Below, piece by piece: positions 53,855-64,000 of a stretch of 64,000 nt of DNA. Origin of the DNA: Plasmodiophora brassicae (Eukaryota; Endomyxa: Phytomyxea; Phytomyxea; Plasmodiophorida); contig CP145414.1 of NCBI GenBank assembly GCA_036867785.1, forward strand, positions 1,364,001 to 1,428,000, read 5' to 3'. A program made the position numbers and the translations under genes. The notes beneath the pieces are model-generated. The model did not search any database. It was not told the origin of the DNA and saw nothing but the letters and a program-made list of their open reading frames with translations. Numbering within the stretch: position 1 is the first letter of the stretch; the number at the start of each line of letters is the position of its first letter.

Positions 53855-55263
53855 ATGTCCTCCTGTCGCCCGTCGATCCGGGACAACATACCGTCCGTGC
53901 GGGCGGCTGGCATCGCCATCGCAAAAGCGGCCGACCACGATACGGTGGGCGCCGCCTTACGCATCGAGCGTCCGCCCACGCCGGACAACATCGCCCGGTA
54001 TCGAGCATCACGACGTCAGTCGCGACCTGGTGCCGCCGACCAACGATTCGGTGCCGTATCGAACAACTCGGGCGACAATGCCTACAACCTACTACACACG
54101 GCAGAGACCAGCGAGATCGCCCAGTACTTCCTGGAGCGCAAGGAGGCCATCTACGCGTCCCGCCAGAAGGTACGCATTGTCGTCGAGCGCCTGGCACCCT
54201 GCAACGTCAACGGCGGACGACGTGCAGGAACCACTGGGACGCGCTTTCACTCGTGGCCATGTTCTGCCTCCACAAACGCGCGAGGCCGGGTTCCAGTTCG
54301 GCGTCACGTCGCAGAAAGGAGATGACGTGCGCACGAGCTTGTACCCGGCGGCGGCGGAACCGGCACCAGCGCCGACCTTCTACAGGAAGAGCGCCGGCGA
54401 GTCCAGCAACAGCGTCGACGGCAGATCCGTAGACCGAATCCGACAGCAACGTCGGCGTGACGACTGGCGAAAGTTGGCGATCGACCCTGGGTCGTATCGA
54501 TTCGGGGCGCCTCCGCTGCCCCCAACAGCAACGCCGTCAAGCAATGCGGCAGACCTGCTCGCCCCGAAACGCCCGCTCCTGATTGGCATGCGTCGACGCG
54601 AGGACCACAAAGCCGCCCATCAGCATGTTGTCGGGCGGGCGAAGCAACCGCCGTAAGCCGCTCGCTGTTCTAATGGCGCGTCAGACTCAGCGAAGGTTCC
54701 TGCAGAGTGGCGCTGCGATCTGCGCCAGAGCAGTACGTACCGCTGACGAAGGCGCCCGGCAATGCCGAGTGGGGAGCCAAAGAGTGCATCACCGGGGAAT
54801 GGAGCGCTGGGGATCGCGCGACAGCGTCAGACCTCGGTCGCGGGAAGATCGTCACGCCTGTCGACACGAATGCGATCGTGCCAGCGGGCACGCCCTCCAT
54901 AAGGAAATCGAAACAGCCGCCAACGCACCGATCACTGGCCAGCACCATCGTAGGCGGGTGAGCAACATGCAGACTGCCAGCGCTCTGAAACTGTTGGCTG
55001 GTCAGAATTATGGGGATGGACCGGTGGCGCATGAGCTGCTGTACCCGCCCAAATTCTCGTTCAGTGGCATCCGAGAGAGCGATTTCACAGAAACGCGCAG
55101 CGTCGAATCGCTTCGCAACCTGTTCGATGCGTCGGGTCTGGCCGTGACCGACGACCAGTTCATACAAATTCGGGAAGAGATCGCGCGCTGCGGCCAACCT
55201 CCCACGATCCTGACCTATCAGGCCGCGTTTAACAAAGTCATGAACGTCATGATTGCGCTTTGA
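53855..55263 (+). CDS. EFHB (CFAP21)-like ciliary protein, short form
   Basis: EFHB is an inner-microtubule protein of ciliary doublets. Exon 1 contains ERPPTPDNIARYRASRR and YFLERKEAIYASRQK; intron from about 54169 to 54226 (GTACGC...GTGCAG) joins EPLGRAFTRGHVLPP, FQFGVTSQKGDDVRTSLYP. The next exons contain AKECITGEWSAGDRATASD, AGTPSIRKSKQPPTHRSLAS and, across an intron of 57 nt (donor GTAGGC, acceptor GGTCAG), NYGDGPVAHELLYPPKFSFS, RESDFTETRSVESLRNLF. These match the animal EFHB blocks E-A-x-Y-A-S-R-K-x-x-P-L-G-R, G-x-P-x-I-R-x-D, N-Y-G-D-E-x-x-x-x-x-L-L-Y-P and F-F-K-T-R-S. The EF-hand region present in animals is absent, giving about 400 residues against about 830. A further intron near 54656-54700 is unresolved. 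Confidence 0.7.
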
Positions 55264-56255
55264 TCAACTATACATGCTGTGCTGCTTGACACATAGCTGT
55301 TTCGTCACGCATGTGAACGCGGCAGGCACTGACGTTCCGGGGTCGTGGTAGGGCTGATGGTGGCTAGAGGCAATCAAGTGCATCCCCATTGGACCGTTGA
55401 CCATTGCAGAACCAGATTGCATCTGGAGCACCCTCATTTCTGGGCACTTGTGCGACAAGGAGTACGTACTGTGCGTCTATCGAGATGTGGGCGGTGACCC
55501 TCGACGCAATCGTGACTTACGCTGGTCCCGCTATGGACGAAGGCGATGCTTCCAGAGTTGTGGAGCAAGGCGTGGACCGAACGGCATAGCCCGGCCGTGA
55601 GGAGCTGTTTTCAAGCACTAGTCATGGACGACACTGCAAGGGATGTGACAGCGAACCGTGCGCACCCGAACACACAACCATTTCGCCGCGTCCTCGATGA
55701 TGAGGCCCCCAAAGGGTGCACTTCCTTCGTCAGGTACCTGAAGTTCGTCTCCCAGCTGGAGCTTGAGGCCAGCTCGTATGATTGTGGGACGGGCCAGCGT
55801 TTTCAACGGTTGGTGTTCTCGGGACCGTGCCCTGTTCCATGTGGCTACCAGCTGGGACGTGGAATTCACCTCGCAGGCGGGATCCAACGATTTGCTATTG
55901 CACGATATCAAAGAGTGACACAGACAAGCAGCTGCCCTTTTGGATAGAACCTGGACCCTCTACATAGCAAAGGAAGCAGCTTGCGAGGGTCATCGCGATC
56001 GACCCGTAGCAAGACCTGCGTCGAAGTTCAATGGCCATGCCATTGCTGCGCAACAGTAAGACGTGTCCACATTCATAGTATAGCGAGCGTTCACTTTTCA
56101 CACGGTACGGTCGCGCCCTGCAGACGGGTTATCAGATTCCGAAGGGGATCGTTGGGCACACTCCTCCCCATATCTGCCTGCTTGGGCGTCGTCCATCGGG
56201 CGACGCCGCTTCCTTCGCTTACCGACCGAGACGAGTACCTACGAGCGGCAACAGC
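55264..56255. other. Unassigned region with weak coding signals
   Basis: Short frames occur on both strands. Candidates are plus-strand 55624-55947 (starting MDDTARDVTANRAHPNTQ), a plus-strand frame ending at 55918 with SWDVEFTSQAGSNDLLLHD, and an overlapping minus-strand frame at 55911-55618. They cannot all be real and none matches a family I know. A small spliced gene is possible. Confidence 0.35.
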
Positions 56256-59200
56256 ATGTTGTCCTTGTTCCGTAAACGTCTATCCCCATCGAACAGCACC
56301 ATCCGAGGATCCACCTCCGTTCACGTACGCGACGACAGTGTGCTCCTCTAGGACTGGCTTGTACTAACTTCCTGGCGCAACTCTAGTCGGCCAGCAGCCT
56401 CGACCTAGTCGATCTTGACGACGAGTCCTCCGCGTCAAAATCAAAGCCAAAGGTGGACGACTGCCTCCAGGGGCTTCTCTGTGTGCACACAACTGAACAG
56501 GTGCTCGTCGGCAGCAGGCCACCGAGAAGGTCAAGCTGGATGAGCTGCTCCAGGAGCTGGTGGACCACGACAGCGAGATCGTCTTCGAGCGACCGTGCAC
56601 GTTCGGCGGCGCATCCCGGTACCTGATCATCAGCCGGGCGTCCATCTGGATCTATAAGGCCAAGAAGGACAGGACGAAAGGGCGGCGGGCCCTGCGCACC
56701 ATCCCGATCTACGAATGCGCCGCCATGTTGCCCGATACGCCCATGAAGCACACGCTCTGCATCAGGTACAGGATATGACGGTGAACCTTGCGCCTCTCTG
56801 CAACCATGGCTGAATGCATGCCTGTGCGTCCTACAGGACAACCAAGTCGATGCTATACGTGAAGTTGGGCAGCGACGACGACGTTGACGAGTGCATAGCG
56901 GTCATTAATGCGCAGAGCCTGGGTCCCACCAGCCAGCGTGCTCGGAAATACTACTGGCAGAGCAAACTCACCGTCCACGTTGCCGTCACCGAGGCCTGGG
57001 ATGTCCTGTCCACCGATGCCAGTGCGTCCCGTCAGTGTTGAGCGTATTCCCATTTGTTGACCACCGCGTGTCGATAGATGGCCTGTCGGATCCATTCGCC
57101 GTCGTCAGGGTCATGTCCAGGGACGCCGTTTCGCCCCGGCAACGAGGAAAGGCGAAGACGGAAGACATCGTCTACAGCACGATCGTGCACGAACGAGATC
57201 GGAACCCCGTGTTCGCTGAACAATTCACATTGTACGTACGCTACCAGCAGTTGGTACATCGACACTGACCCTCCTTCGTCACCTAGTCTGAATGTGCATC
57301 CGACCGACCATATATTCATCGAGCTGTTCGACAGGGACCAGTGGTCCAAGAATGGTGGGGGACGACACGCATGTGCCAGCGTCAGGCATCGATTCATTGC
57401 TGCCCAGATTTCCTCGGTTGCATTCGCGTCGACCTGGCCCGGCACCGCAACCGTGACGGGTTGCACGGGTGGTTCCCGTTGCTGAACGCCGAAGAGAAAC
57501 AGGTTGCCGGCTCGGGGTACGCCCACGTCAAGGTCGCTATGCACGATGCGACCCTGTCGGCAGGTCTCACGTGTGCCTCTGCATTACATATGGTCAACCA
57601 CTGACCGGACCCGAATTCGATATGGCAGGGCACATATCCATGACGGGAGCGGCGTTCACGTCCAGCCGGCAGACGTACCTGGCAGCGGTGTCGAATCTGC
57701 CGACCGAAACGCCAATGTACCACGATATCCCGATCTACGTTGCCACCTGGGTACGGAGGCAACGCGACACACTCCAACGACACCCGCGTACTGATCGACG
57801 ACATCCGCTGTGTTTAGAATGTTGGCAATGAGTGCCCGCCCGGGAACCTGGCTACCTGGATCGTCCGACACGTCGAACCGAACGATACGTTGAAGTCCAG
57901 CGTATCGGTAGACGGGACGATGGGCGACCAGTACAACGGCTCGCCGAAATCGTCCCTGATGGAGAACTATCCCATTGCCGAGTCGCCGGAGACGTCACCG
58001 CCCTCGTCGAAACTCGAAGACGTCGTCGCCGAATCGATGGCGTCGTCGTCTGTCGGCGCCGAGGCCGATGTCGACCCTATTATTCTCGACAGCCTGAACG
58101 AGCTGAAGGTGCGGCCCACGAAGAAGCGCTTCGCGACTCGCAAGGCGTCCAGCAACGCCAGCAATGGACGTGGCCCTCGCCGCTTCGAGAACTCCATCAT
58201 CGACTTGCAGGAGCAACCAGGTGCCCGTACACCATTGCATACCCATACGCGCGCTGGCTAAAGACGCCTTGGTTTGCCGTCCTAGGCCTATACGTGATCG
58301 GGGCCCAGGAATGCCAGTACACACCGGCGAAGGGGTCCGGCGCCGCGTGCAAAGAGGACTGGGTCAACACGCTGTCGGAGCACGTTGGTGCCAATTACAA
58401 GCTGGTCGAGTACAGTTCCCTCTGGCAGATACGTCTGGCCGTCTTCGTGCGCAGCGACCTCGCCCCGCATGTCTCCAACGTATCCTCCCAGAAGGAGGCC
58501 ACCGGCATCGGACACGTCCTCGGCAACAAGGGCGGCGTGGCCATATCCCTGCGCCTCTTCCAGACCGCGCTCTGCTTCATCAACTGCCACCTGGCCGCCC
58601 ACCAGACCAAGCACAGTCAGCGGAACCAGGACGTTCGCGACATCATCACAAAGAGTCAGTGCCGCATTGCCCTCGGACCGTTGCACGTTCGTGATCGCTA
58701 ACGGGTTCGTACCGGCAGTCAAAGTCGGCAATAAGCAGACGGATCTGGCCAGCCAGTTCCATCATGTCTGGTTGCTGGGCGATCTGAACTACCGGCTGGA
58801 TTACGGGGCACAGGCCGCCCAGAAGTCGCCGTCCATCCACGAGTTCCACGAGATCGAATGCCTCGTGCATGCGCGCCGATTCCAGATCCTGTTCGGGTTC
58901 GACCAGTTGGCCCGTGACCTGCAGAAGAAGGAGATCCTGGCCGGATGGGCCGAAGGGTCGTACGATTTCCCGCCATCGTTCAAGGTATGCCCGCCAGGGC
59001 GTGCCGCTCAGCTGACGTCGCTAAGCCTCAGGCCAGGTGGAGCGCCACGCAGGGATCAAATACAATCCGGAGCGGTCACCGGCCTGGTGCGATCGGATCC
59101 TGTGGAAGTCCTACGGCGACGGCCTGGAGCAGATGGACCTGAAGATCTGCGACCAGGTGGCGACCAGCGACCACAAGCCCATCGCCTCCGTCTTCCAATG

Positions 59201-60266
59201 TCGCGTCTTCCATTTCGAGGAATCCAAGGACCCGCATCGAGGACGCGTCGAACTGCTGTTCACCGAGCTGGCCCTGGCGCTGAACTCCGACCCGGCCGAC
59301 CCGATCCAGTACCACGTGCGATACCGATCCGACTGCTTCACTACTTCAGTGCCGATCGTGCAGGCGATCACGGATGCGGCCAGCTGTCAGGCCATGTTAG
59401 CCACGGCGACGACGGCGGCGGAGAAGGAGGCCATCGAGGCCTGGATGGCCATACCACAGTTCCCGATCATCCGCCTGAAACACAACAACCTGGCGCGGCT
59501 GAAACAGCACATTGTTTCCGTTGAGCTCATCCACGTTACCGGTGGTATCGTCGCGCAGGGCACCATCACATTCCACCAGTTTACCACACCTACAGCAAGC
59601 GTGCCGGCCCTGGCAGCACTGCCCGCACCCGCGCCGGCGTCCTCGTCCCCATCCACACCGCCGCCCCCGTCCCGTATCTCCATCACACTGTCACCGAGCA
59701 GCGCACAACAGCACCAGCAGCAGGGCTCGTATCCCTCCTCGTATCACGCGCCATCCGTCAGCGACGTTGACGAGGCCCTGGAGGCAGACGCCCCTACCGC
59801 GTCGCCTGTGCCCGTACCAGCGCATCCTGTACCAGCGGGCGGCGCCAGCACGCCGATTCGTCATTCGCTGACGGCGACCGTTCCTCAGCCAGACCATCCT
59901 GTGCCGCGTCGCGTATCGCATATGCAGATACGGCCGAGTGCTCGCGGGTCGACTGCCGAGGCAGGGCCCTTGGCACGACCGTCACTGCTCAGGACGGACA
60001 GTGCCGAATCGCAAGGCAACGTCACGTCCAGACGCAGCTTCTCGGGGGCGCCGTCTCCAAGGGGATCCATCAGGCAGTCGACCACATCGGCAACGGGCGT
60101 TGGCTCCACGCACGGCAGCGGCAGCGTCGTGTCGGGCGCAGGAGCCGGGCAGCTGGAGAATTTCACCAATCAGCAGAGCAACGTCCAGTTCGAGTGCGCC
60201 CTCTCCAACGGGACCACGCTGCTGGGCAATCTGACAGGCGTCATGAGACTGTCCTGGGCCGGGTGA
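56256..60266 (+). CDS. Inositol polyphosphate 5-phosphatase with PH and C2 domains
   Basis: Removes the 5-phosphate of phosphoinositides. Exon 1 (MLSLFRKRLSPSNST) joins by an intron with a TACTAAC branch site to SSLDLVDLDDESSASKS; next is a PH-like domain, FERPCTFGGASRYLIISRAS, IWIYKAKKDRTKGRRALRTI, MLYVKLGSDDDVDECIAVI. A C2 domain follows: KLTVHVAVTEAWDVLSTDAS, GLSDPFAVVRVMSRDA, DHIFIELFDRDQWSK, FLGCIRVDLARHRN. The phosphatase begins IPIYVATW/NVGNECPPGN and has KEATGIGHVLGNKGGVAISL, INCHLAAHQTK, HHVWLLGDLNYRLD, SPAWCDRILWKSYGDG and ATSDHKPIASVF, that is, all catalytic motifs. The tail has a further beta-rich block (PIIRLKHNNLARLKQHIVSV), a disordered Ser/Pro linker and FECALSNGTTLLGNLTG. About 1000 residues; roughly nine short introns. 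Confidence 0.9.
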
Positions 60267-60594
60267 TGGCCGTGCCCCTACACGCTCCTGTAGGCACGTC
60301 CCCTGGTCCACATAATATTCATCAAATAAATGAATACGGACAGACGTGCGACGGCGCAATGGCCAGGTCGGTGGAAAGCAGCAGGCAACCCCGCGTATCG
60401 CATTCCAGATCAGTGCCACGGGTGCTGGCCGGCGACAGGGGTAGGTAACCATTTTGGCCATGATCAACGAGGGGGTGACGAACAGCGCGATGCCACCTCG
60501 CAGAGAGCGGGGCCACCTCCTGCCGCCGGGCCTATTTTTTGGTCGGCACTGACTGCGGCCAGAGTTGTTCGCGTCAGTCGTCGCTGAAGTTGCG
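60267..60594. other. Intergenic, no recognisable feature
   Basis: Spacer between two plus-strand genes. Confidence 0.5.
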
Positions 60595-61892
60595 ATGGTC
60601 GTCGCCGCCAACCACAATGAGGTCGTCAAGAACGTGGGCGACACGGTGCGTGCCACAAACCGAATCCTGATTACCGGCGCGTGCGGGTTCATCGGGTCGC
60701 ATCTGGTGAATTGCCATCGTCCTCGTCGATGACCTGGGCACTGGTACCCATTCGACGTCGTTGCTCAGACCGACCGACTCATGGAGGATCCCAACAATGA
60801 AGTTATTGCCGTTGACAACTGCTTCTCGGGCGACAAGCGGAACCTGCTCAAGTGGTTCGGCAACCCGCGTTTCGAATTCATCCGCCACGACGTCTGCCTG
60901 CCACTCACTGTCGAAGTACGGCAGCGTGTCACCCACAAATGCGCAATGCCCCTGACATCGGCACTCAGGTCGATCAGATATACCATCTAGCGTGCCCGGC
61001 ATCGCCCGTCTTCTATCAGCACAATCCCATCAAGACCGTGAAGACGGCGTTCCAAGGTACGCTGAACATGTGCGGACTGGCGAAACGCGTCAAGGCATGC
61101 CCCATTTGTATTATCGTTCTACGAGTGGCGCCCTACTGACTCGCGTGATTTGCCAGGCTCGTATCCTGCTTGCATCGACGTCCGAAATATACGGCGACCC
61201 ACAGGTACATCCTCAGGTTGAAACCTACTTCGGCAACGTCAACACTATCGGTATCCGGTCCTGTTACGATGAAGGCAAACGTGTCGCCGAAACGATCTGC
61301 TTCGAGTATCATCGTCTTCACCAAACGGACATTCGCGGTACGCGAACGTATCCCTTTTCGACAAGAAACACATATCATCTGACCGGCGACGTGGACAGTC
61401 GCCCGAATTTTCAACACGTACGGCCCGCGGATGCTGGAGAACGATGGGCGCGTGGTCTCGAACTTCATCGTCCAGGCGCTGAAGGGAACCCCGCTGACTG
61501 TCTATGGCGACGGTTCTCAGACGAGGTCATTCTGCTACGTCGACGACCTTGTCGACGGCCTCATTAGGTTAATGCAGGGCAGCGATGTGGGCCCAGTCAA
61601 TCTCGGTAACGTGCGCACCCGCTGTTGAAGCACCATGCACCGCTGACGCTCCTGCTATGCAGGGAATCCTGGCGAGTACACAATCAAGGAGCTGGCAGAG
61701 AAGATCCAAGGCATGATCAATCCGGCCGTGCCGGTTGTCTTCAAGCCGCTGCCATCTGATGACCCCACTCGCCGCAAACCGGATATCACACGCGCCAAAC
61801 AGAGCCTTTCCTGGGAGCCTCAGGTTCCACTCGAGAAGGGACTTCGCCTGACGATTGAAGATTTCAAGACTCGCGTCCGCGTCGCCAAATAG
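60595..61892 (+). CDS. UXS1: UDP-glucuronate decarboxylase (UDP-xylose synthase)
   Basis: NAD-dependent short-chain dehydrogenase that makes UDP-xylose from UDP-glucuronate. Exon 1 carries the Rossmann loop [14 protein letters not shown] (G-A-C-G-F-I-G); intron to [17 protein letters not shown] is phase 0. Then [94 protein letters not shown] with the catalytic Y-x-x-x-[31 protein letters not shown] and [17 protein letters not shown]. About six introns. There is no N-terminal membrane anchor, so this is the soluble form (as plant UXS3), not the Golgi form. About 325 residues. UDP-xylose feeds glycan or wall synthesis. Confidence 0.95.
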
Positions 61893-62419
61893 CTGGCCCT
61901 GACCAGAAATACGGCCTTCAAGAGAACGTGCACGTCATAGTGGCGTCTAATGTCACAATGCATTCCATGTACTGTACTCTTACTTGCTTCATCTATAGCT
62001 GGTTTGCGTTTCGTCATGTTAGGTTGGGCTTAGGCGCCGTCAACTGGCAACTCTCCTGCATCCTACCCGACTGTATGTCGCGAGGACGATGGGTTGAGGG
62101 CACGTGGCTGCGCTGCTGCTCACATCTGGTACCAGTCGTGGTTACCACTTGTTCACACTTTGGTGACGAGCCTGGGTATCAAGTATGCACAGCGGCGAAC
62201 CTTCCTCGCGTTCCAGGACAACAGACTGCAAGTGGCCGGCGATCGACGTCTCTGACATAGTCCACATCATGCATGCACGCGAGAGTTCATTATTAACGCC
62301 TCTACTCGTAGGGAATCAACGAAATTGTGCTTGGAGGAGTTATACGCTCGTAGGCACACAGACGTTTGGACGGTACCAGAAGTTTTATCTTCACTCGAAT
62401 ACGACGGAAGAGAGCATTG
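61893..62419. other. Intergenic between converging genes
   Basis: 3' flanks of UXS (+) and a small gene (-). No recognisable feature; base composition is AT-richer than in the genes. Confidence 0.5.
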
Positions 62420-62860
62420 CTAGCAGAGGCAGTCCAGAAAAACATTACTGTGCAGATATACGGGATAGAAAGGACGGCGTTGTTCGCCAAACGCTTCCAG
62501 CGCGGAAACGAGCGCCAACTGGTGAGGCAGCATACCGGATGGCGAAGATTAACAGTCCGCAATATATCAACCTCTTCATGGCATTGATCATTTTCAGGTT
62601 GGGTTTCGGGGCGCGGGCGACAGCGCCCACCGCTATCAGCGTTAGTGCCACAGCCTTCGGACGCCAGTTAGGATCTGCTTTGATCGATGGTAGTGGGTCC
62701 GGTCCGCGAATCGGTTCCTTGAAGTTGGCATCGAATATGGAGGCGAAGTATGAGGAACTATTGCCCTGAAATAATAGTAAACAAAAACCATATACGATAA
62801 GCAACGTACGCTAGCACAGACATCCGTCCCTAATCGACGAAACGGTGACAGGACATTCAT
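62420..62860 (-). CDS. Unknown small membrane protein, 102 residues
   Basis: Not covered by any single long frame; found by splicing. Exons 62860-62810, 62765-62536 and 62447-62420 are joined by introns of 44 nt (GTACGT...TTTCAG) and 88 nt (GTATGC...CACAG). All three splice in frame to 102 residues and a stop, which is unlikely by chance. It starts MNVLSPFRRLGTDVCAS, then YFASIFDANFKEPIRGPD, PLPSIKADPNWRPKAVALTL, a hydrophobic run IAVGAVARAP, and a membrane segment LIYCGLLIFAIRN before the C-terminus FLDCLC. The final cysteines could be lipid-modified. I do not recognise the family. The first ATG might lie 11 codons upstream (62893). Confidence 0.55.
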
Positions 62861-63446
62861 GGTGGACAACCCCAGGCTAGCCTGTAGCGGCATCCGATTT
62901 CAGAGAAGCGATACATACGTGCGACTAATACAAACCTTAGTGACGTTTCTGGTTGACTGTGGCGGTGCGCTCTGAGGCAGCCTGTCCATCGCGGTTCGAG
63001 CACTGGAAACACCCTGCAGCAGCAGGTGACTTAAACGATCCACTCCTGCCAGTGTTACCCGACGCAGACATGGACCATGGGCTTGGTAAACATAACGGGA
63101 TGACGCAGGAATTTGGTAGGCCGAAGCAGGAATTTAGCGAGAAGATCCATGGGGGCGGGGAGACCGGCCTGAATCACCGTTTAGCCATGCGGCACGACTG
63201 CAGTGGAAGATGGCGGTCGCATACGAACGAATTCGACGCTGACGTGGTTCCATGCAGAACTGCAGCGATCAAGACGCAGGCGGCGACAGCGACGACGCGT
63301 GACATTGGCCGGACCCAGCCCGTGCGCCCGTGCGGTTGCGTATCTGCGTGCCGTCTGTCTGAGTGGTTTGTGCCCTGTGGGCCCAGTGCGGTGCTTCCGC
63401 GTTCTTCGGAGTCCGTCCTGCCTGGCCTGTTGTCCATCAACCCATC
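62861..63446. other. Divergent promoter region
   Basis: Between the small membrane protein gene (-) and the oxygenase gene (+). No recognisable feature. Confidence 0.45.
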
Positions 63447-64000
63447 ATGGATCTCGCCAAGTTGCCACCCGCTTTCAAGCTCGACGTCCTGCGACGCCTG
63501 CAAGCCTCGCCAACAGACGATCCGGATCTGCCCGATTGCTGTTCCGCATCGGACAACACACCGCCTCCTGGCCTCCCACCTCTGCTGCACACCTCGCGCC
63601 TAACGCTAATCACAGGTGATACGCTTCGCGAATTACATGACCATGGATTCGCGGTCGTCGACGGATTTCTACGCGATGGCAAGTACGCCGATACGATGTC
63701 TGCATCAGGTGTAGACCTGGCACCGGCGTCCATGAATACGGCGTGGTCGACTTGGGTCGATGGGAGTATTCGTGGAGACAGCATGACGTTCTTGAGGCGC
63801 GACGATCCGACCATTCCAGATGCCATCATGAACGTTCGTAAGCTTCTCGACAAGTTGGCTCAGGAAATCGGGTCGGCGACAGGGATGTCTGTGCCCGAAC
63901 CCGAAATCCAGCTGGCGCGATACGACGGCAACGGCTCTCGATACCGGGCGCATTTGGATAGTACGGCAACGCGCTGCTCCCATCGCACGATCACTGCTGT
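63447..64000 (+). CDS. 2-oxoglutarate/Fe(II) oxygenase, prolyl-4-hydroxylase-like (3' end outside window)
   Basis: Open from the ATG at 63447 to the window edge without a stop, at least 184 codons. The N-terminal part starts MDLAKLPPAFKLDVLRRLQA and is Pro-rich. From residue 57 the fold becomes recognisable: LHDHGFAVVDGFLRDGKYAD, then STWVDGSIRGDSMTFLRR, LLDKLAQEIGSATGMSVPEP, and QLARYDGNGSRYRAHLDS, in which H-x-D provides two iron ligands, followed by HRTITAV at the border. The pattern Y-x-G-x-G-x-x-Y-x-x-H-x-D followed by R-x-I-T-A is the jelly-roll core of P4H-type oxygenases. The distal histidine and the 2-oxoglutarate arginine lie beyond the window. Substrate unknown. Confidence 0.8.
   Translation, partial: MDLAKLPPAFKLDVLRRLQASPTDDPDLPDCCSASDNTPPPGLPPLLHTSRLTLITGDTLRELHDHGFAVVDGFLRDGKYADTMSASGVDLAPASMNTAWSTWVDGSIRGDSMTFLRRDDPTIPDAIMNVRKLLDKLAQEIGSATGMSVPEPEIQLARYDGNGSRYRAHLDSTATRCSHRTITA

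Overview
The window is nuclear DNA of a GC-rich unicellular eukaryote. Genes are broken by very short GT-AG introns (mostly about 37-100 nt), intergenic gaps are a few hundred bases, and the products are eukaryote-specific: the largest subunit of RNA polymerase II with a heptad tail, MED13, STT3, glutaminyl-tRNA synthetase, VAP, DDB1-like, F-BAR and inositol 5-phosphatase proteins. Two genes belong to families of the cilium (an EF-hand/WD-repeat protein and an EFHB/CFAP21-like protein), so the organism probably has a flagellum. I cannot assign it to a lineage; the gene set fits a free-living flagellated or amoeboid protist near the opisthokonts better than a parasite. I translated and spliced by eye, so exon borders are firm only where stated.

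Layout. 1-3050 is repeat-rich: a 21-bp minisatellite, an inverted duplication, a decayed Mutator-like (MULE) transposase, and a small Skp1/BTB-like gene next to it. 3678-9130 (+) holds the RNA ligase RtcB, its activator archease and the oligosaccharyltransferase subunit STT3. 9556-14969 (+) holds an EF-hand/WD-repeat protein and an unusual ILEI-domain/ankyrin protein. 15194-23952 (-) holds GlnRS and RPB1. 24228-25389 (+) has a small GPI-anchor-like protein and a glutaredoxin fold without its active site. 25845-30796 (-) has a DDB1-like protein and an unknown membrane protein. 31289-34458 (+) is MED13; 34574-35477 (-) a CTP-dependent diacylglycerol-kinase-like enzyme.

36092-38624 (+) has a LisH-like protein and an F-BAR protein. 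38770-41224 (-) has an unknown single-pass membrane protein and an asparaginase-family Ntn hydrolase. 41656-42588 (+) is a secreted lysine-rich repeat protein. 43201-49054 (-) runs VAP, a PhnW-type phosphonate aminotransferase, a carbamoyltransferase with altered motifs, and mitochondrial ribosomal protein uS15. 49363-51061 (+) is a NEK-like kinase that appears tail-anchored; 51237-53213 (-) a GON4-like SANT protein; 53855-55263 (+) EFHB-like; 56256-60266 (+) a PH-C2-inositol 5-phosphatase; 60595-61892 (+) UDP-glucuronate decarboxylase. The window ends with an unknown 102-residue protein (-) and the start of a 2-oxoglutarate/Fe(II) oxygenase (+).

Functional links: RtcB and archease form one tRNA-splicing ligase system and sit head to tail. 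RPB1 and MED13 both act in transcription. STT3, VAP and the DGK1-like and 5-phosphatase genes act at ER and other membranes. Most of the rest looks like ordinary housekeeping content in no functional order.
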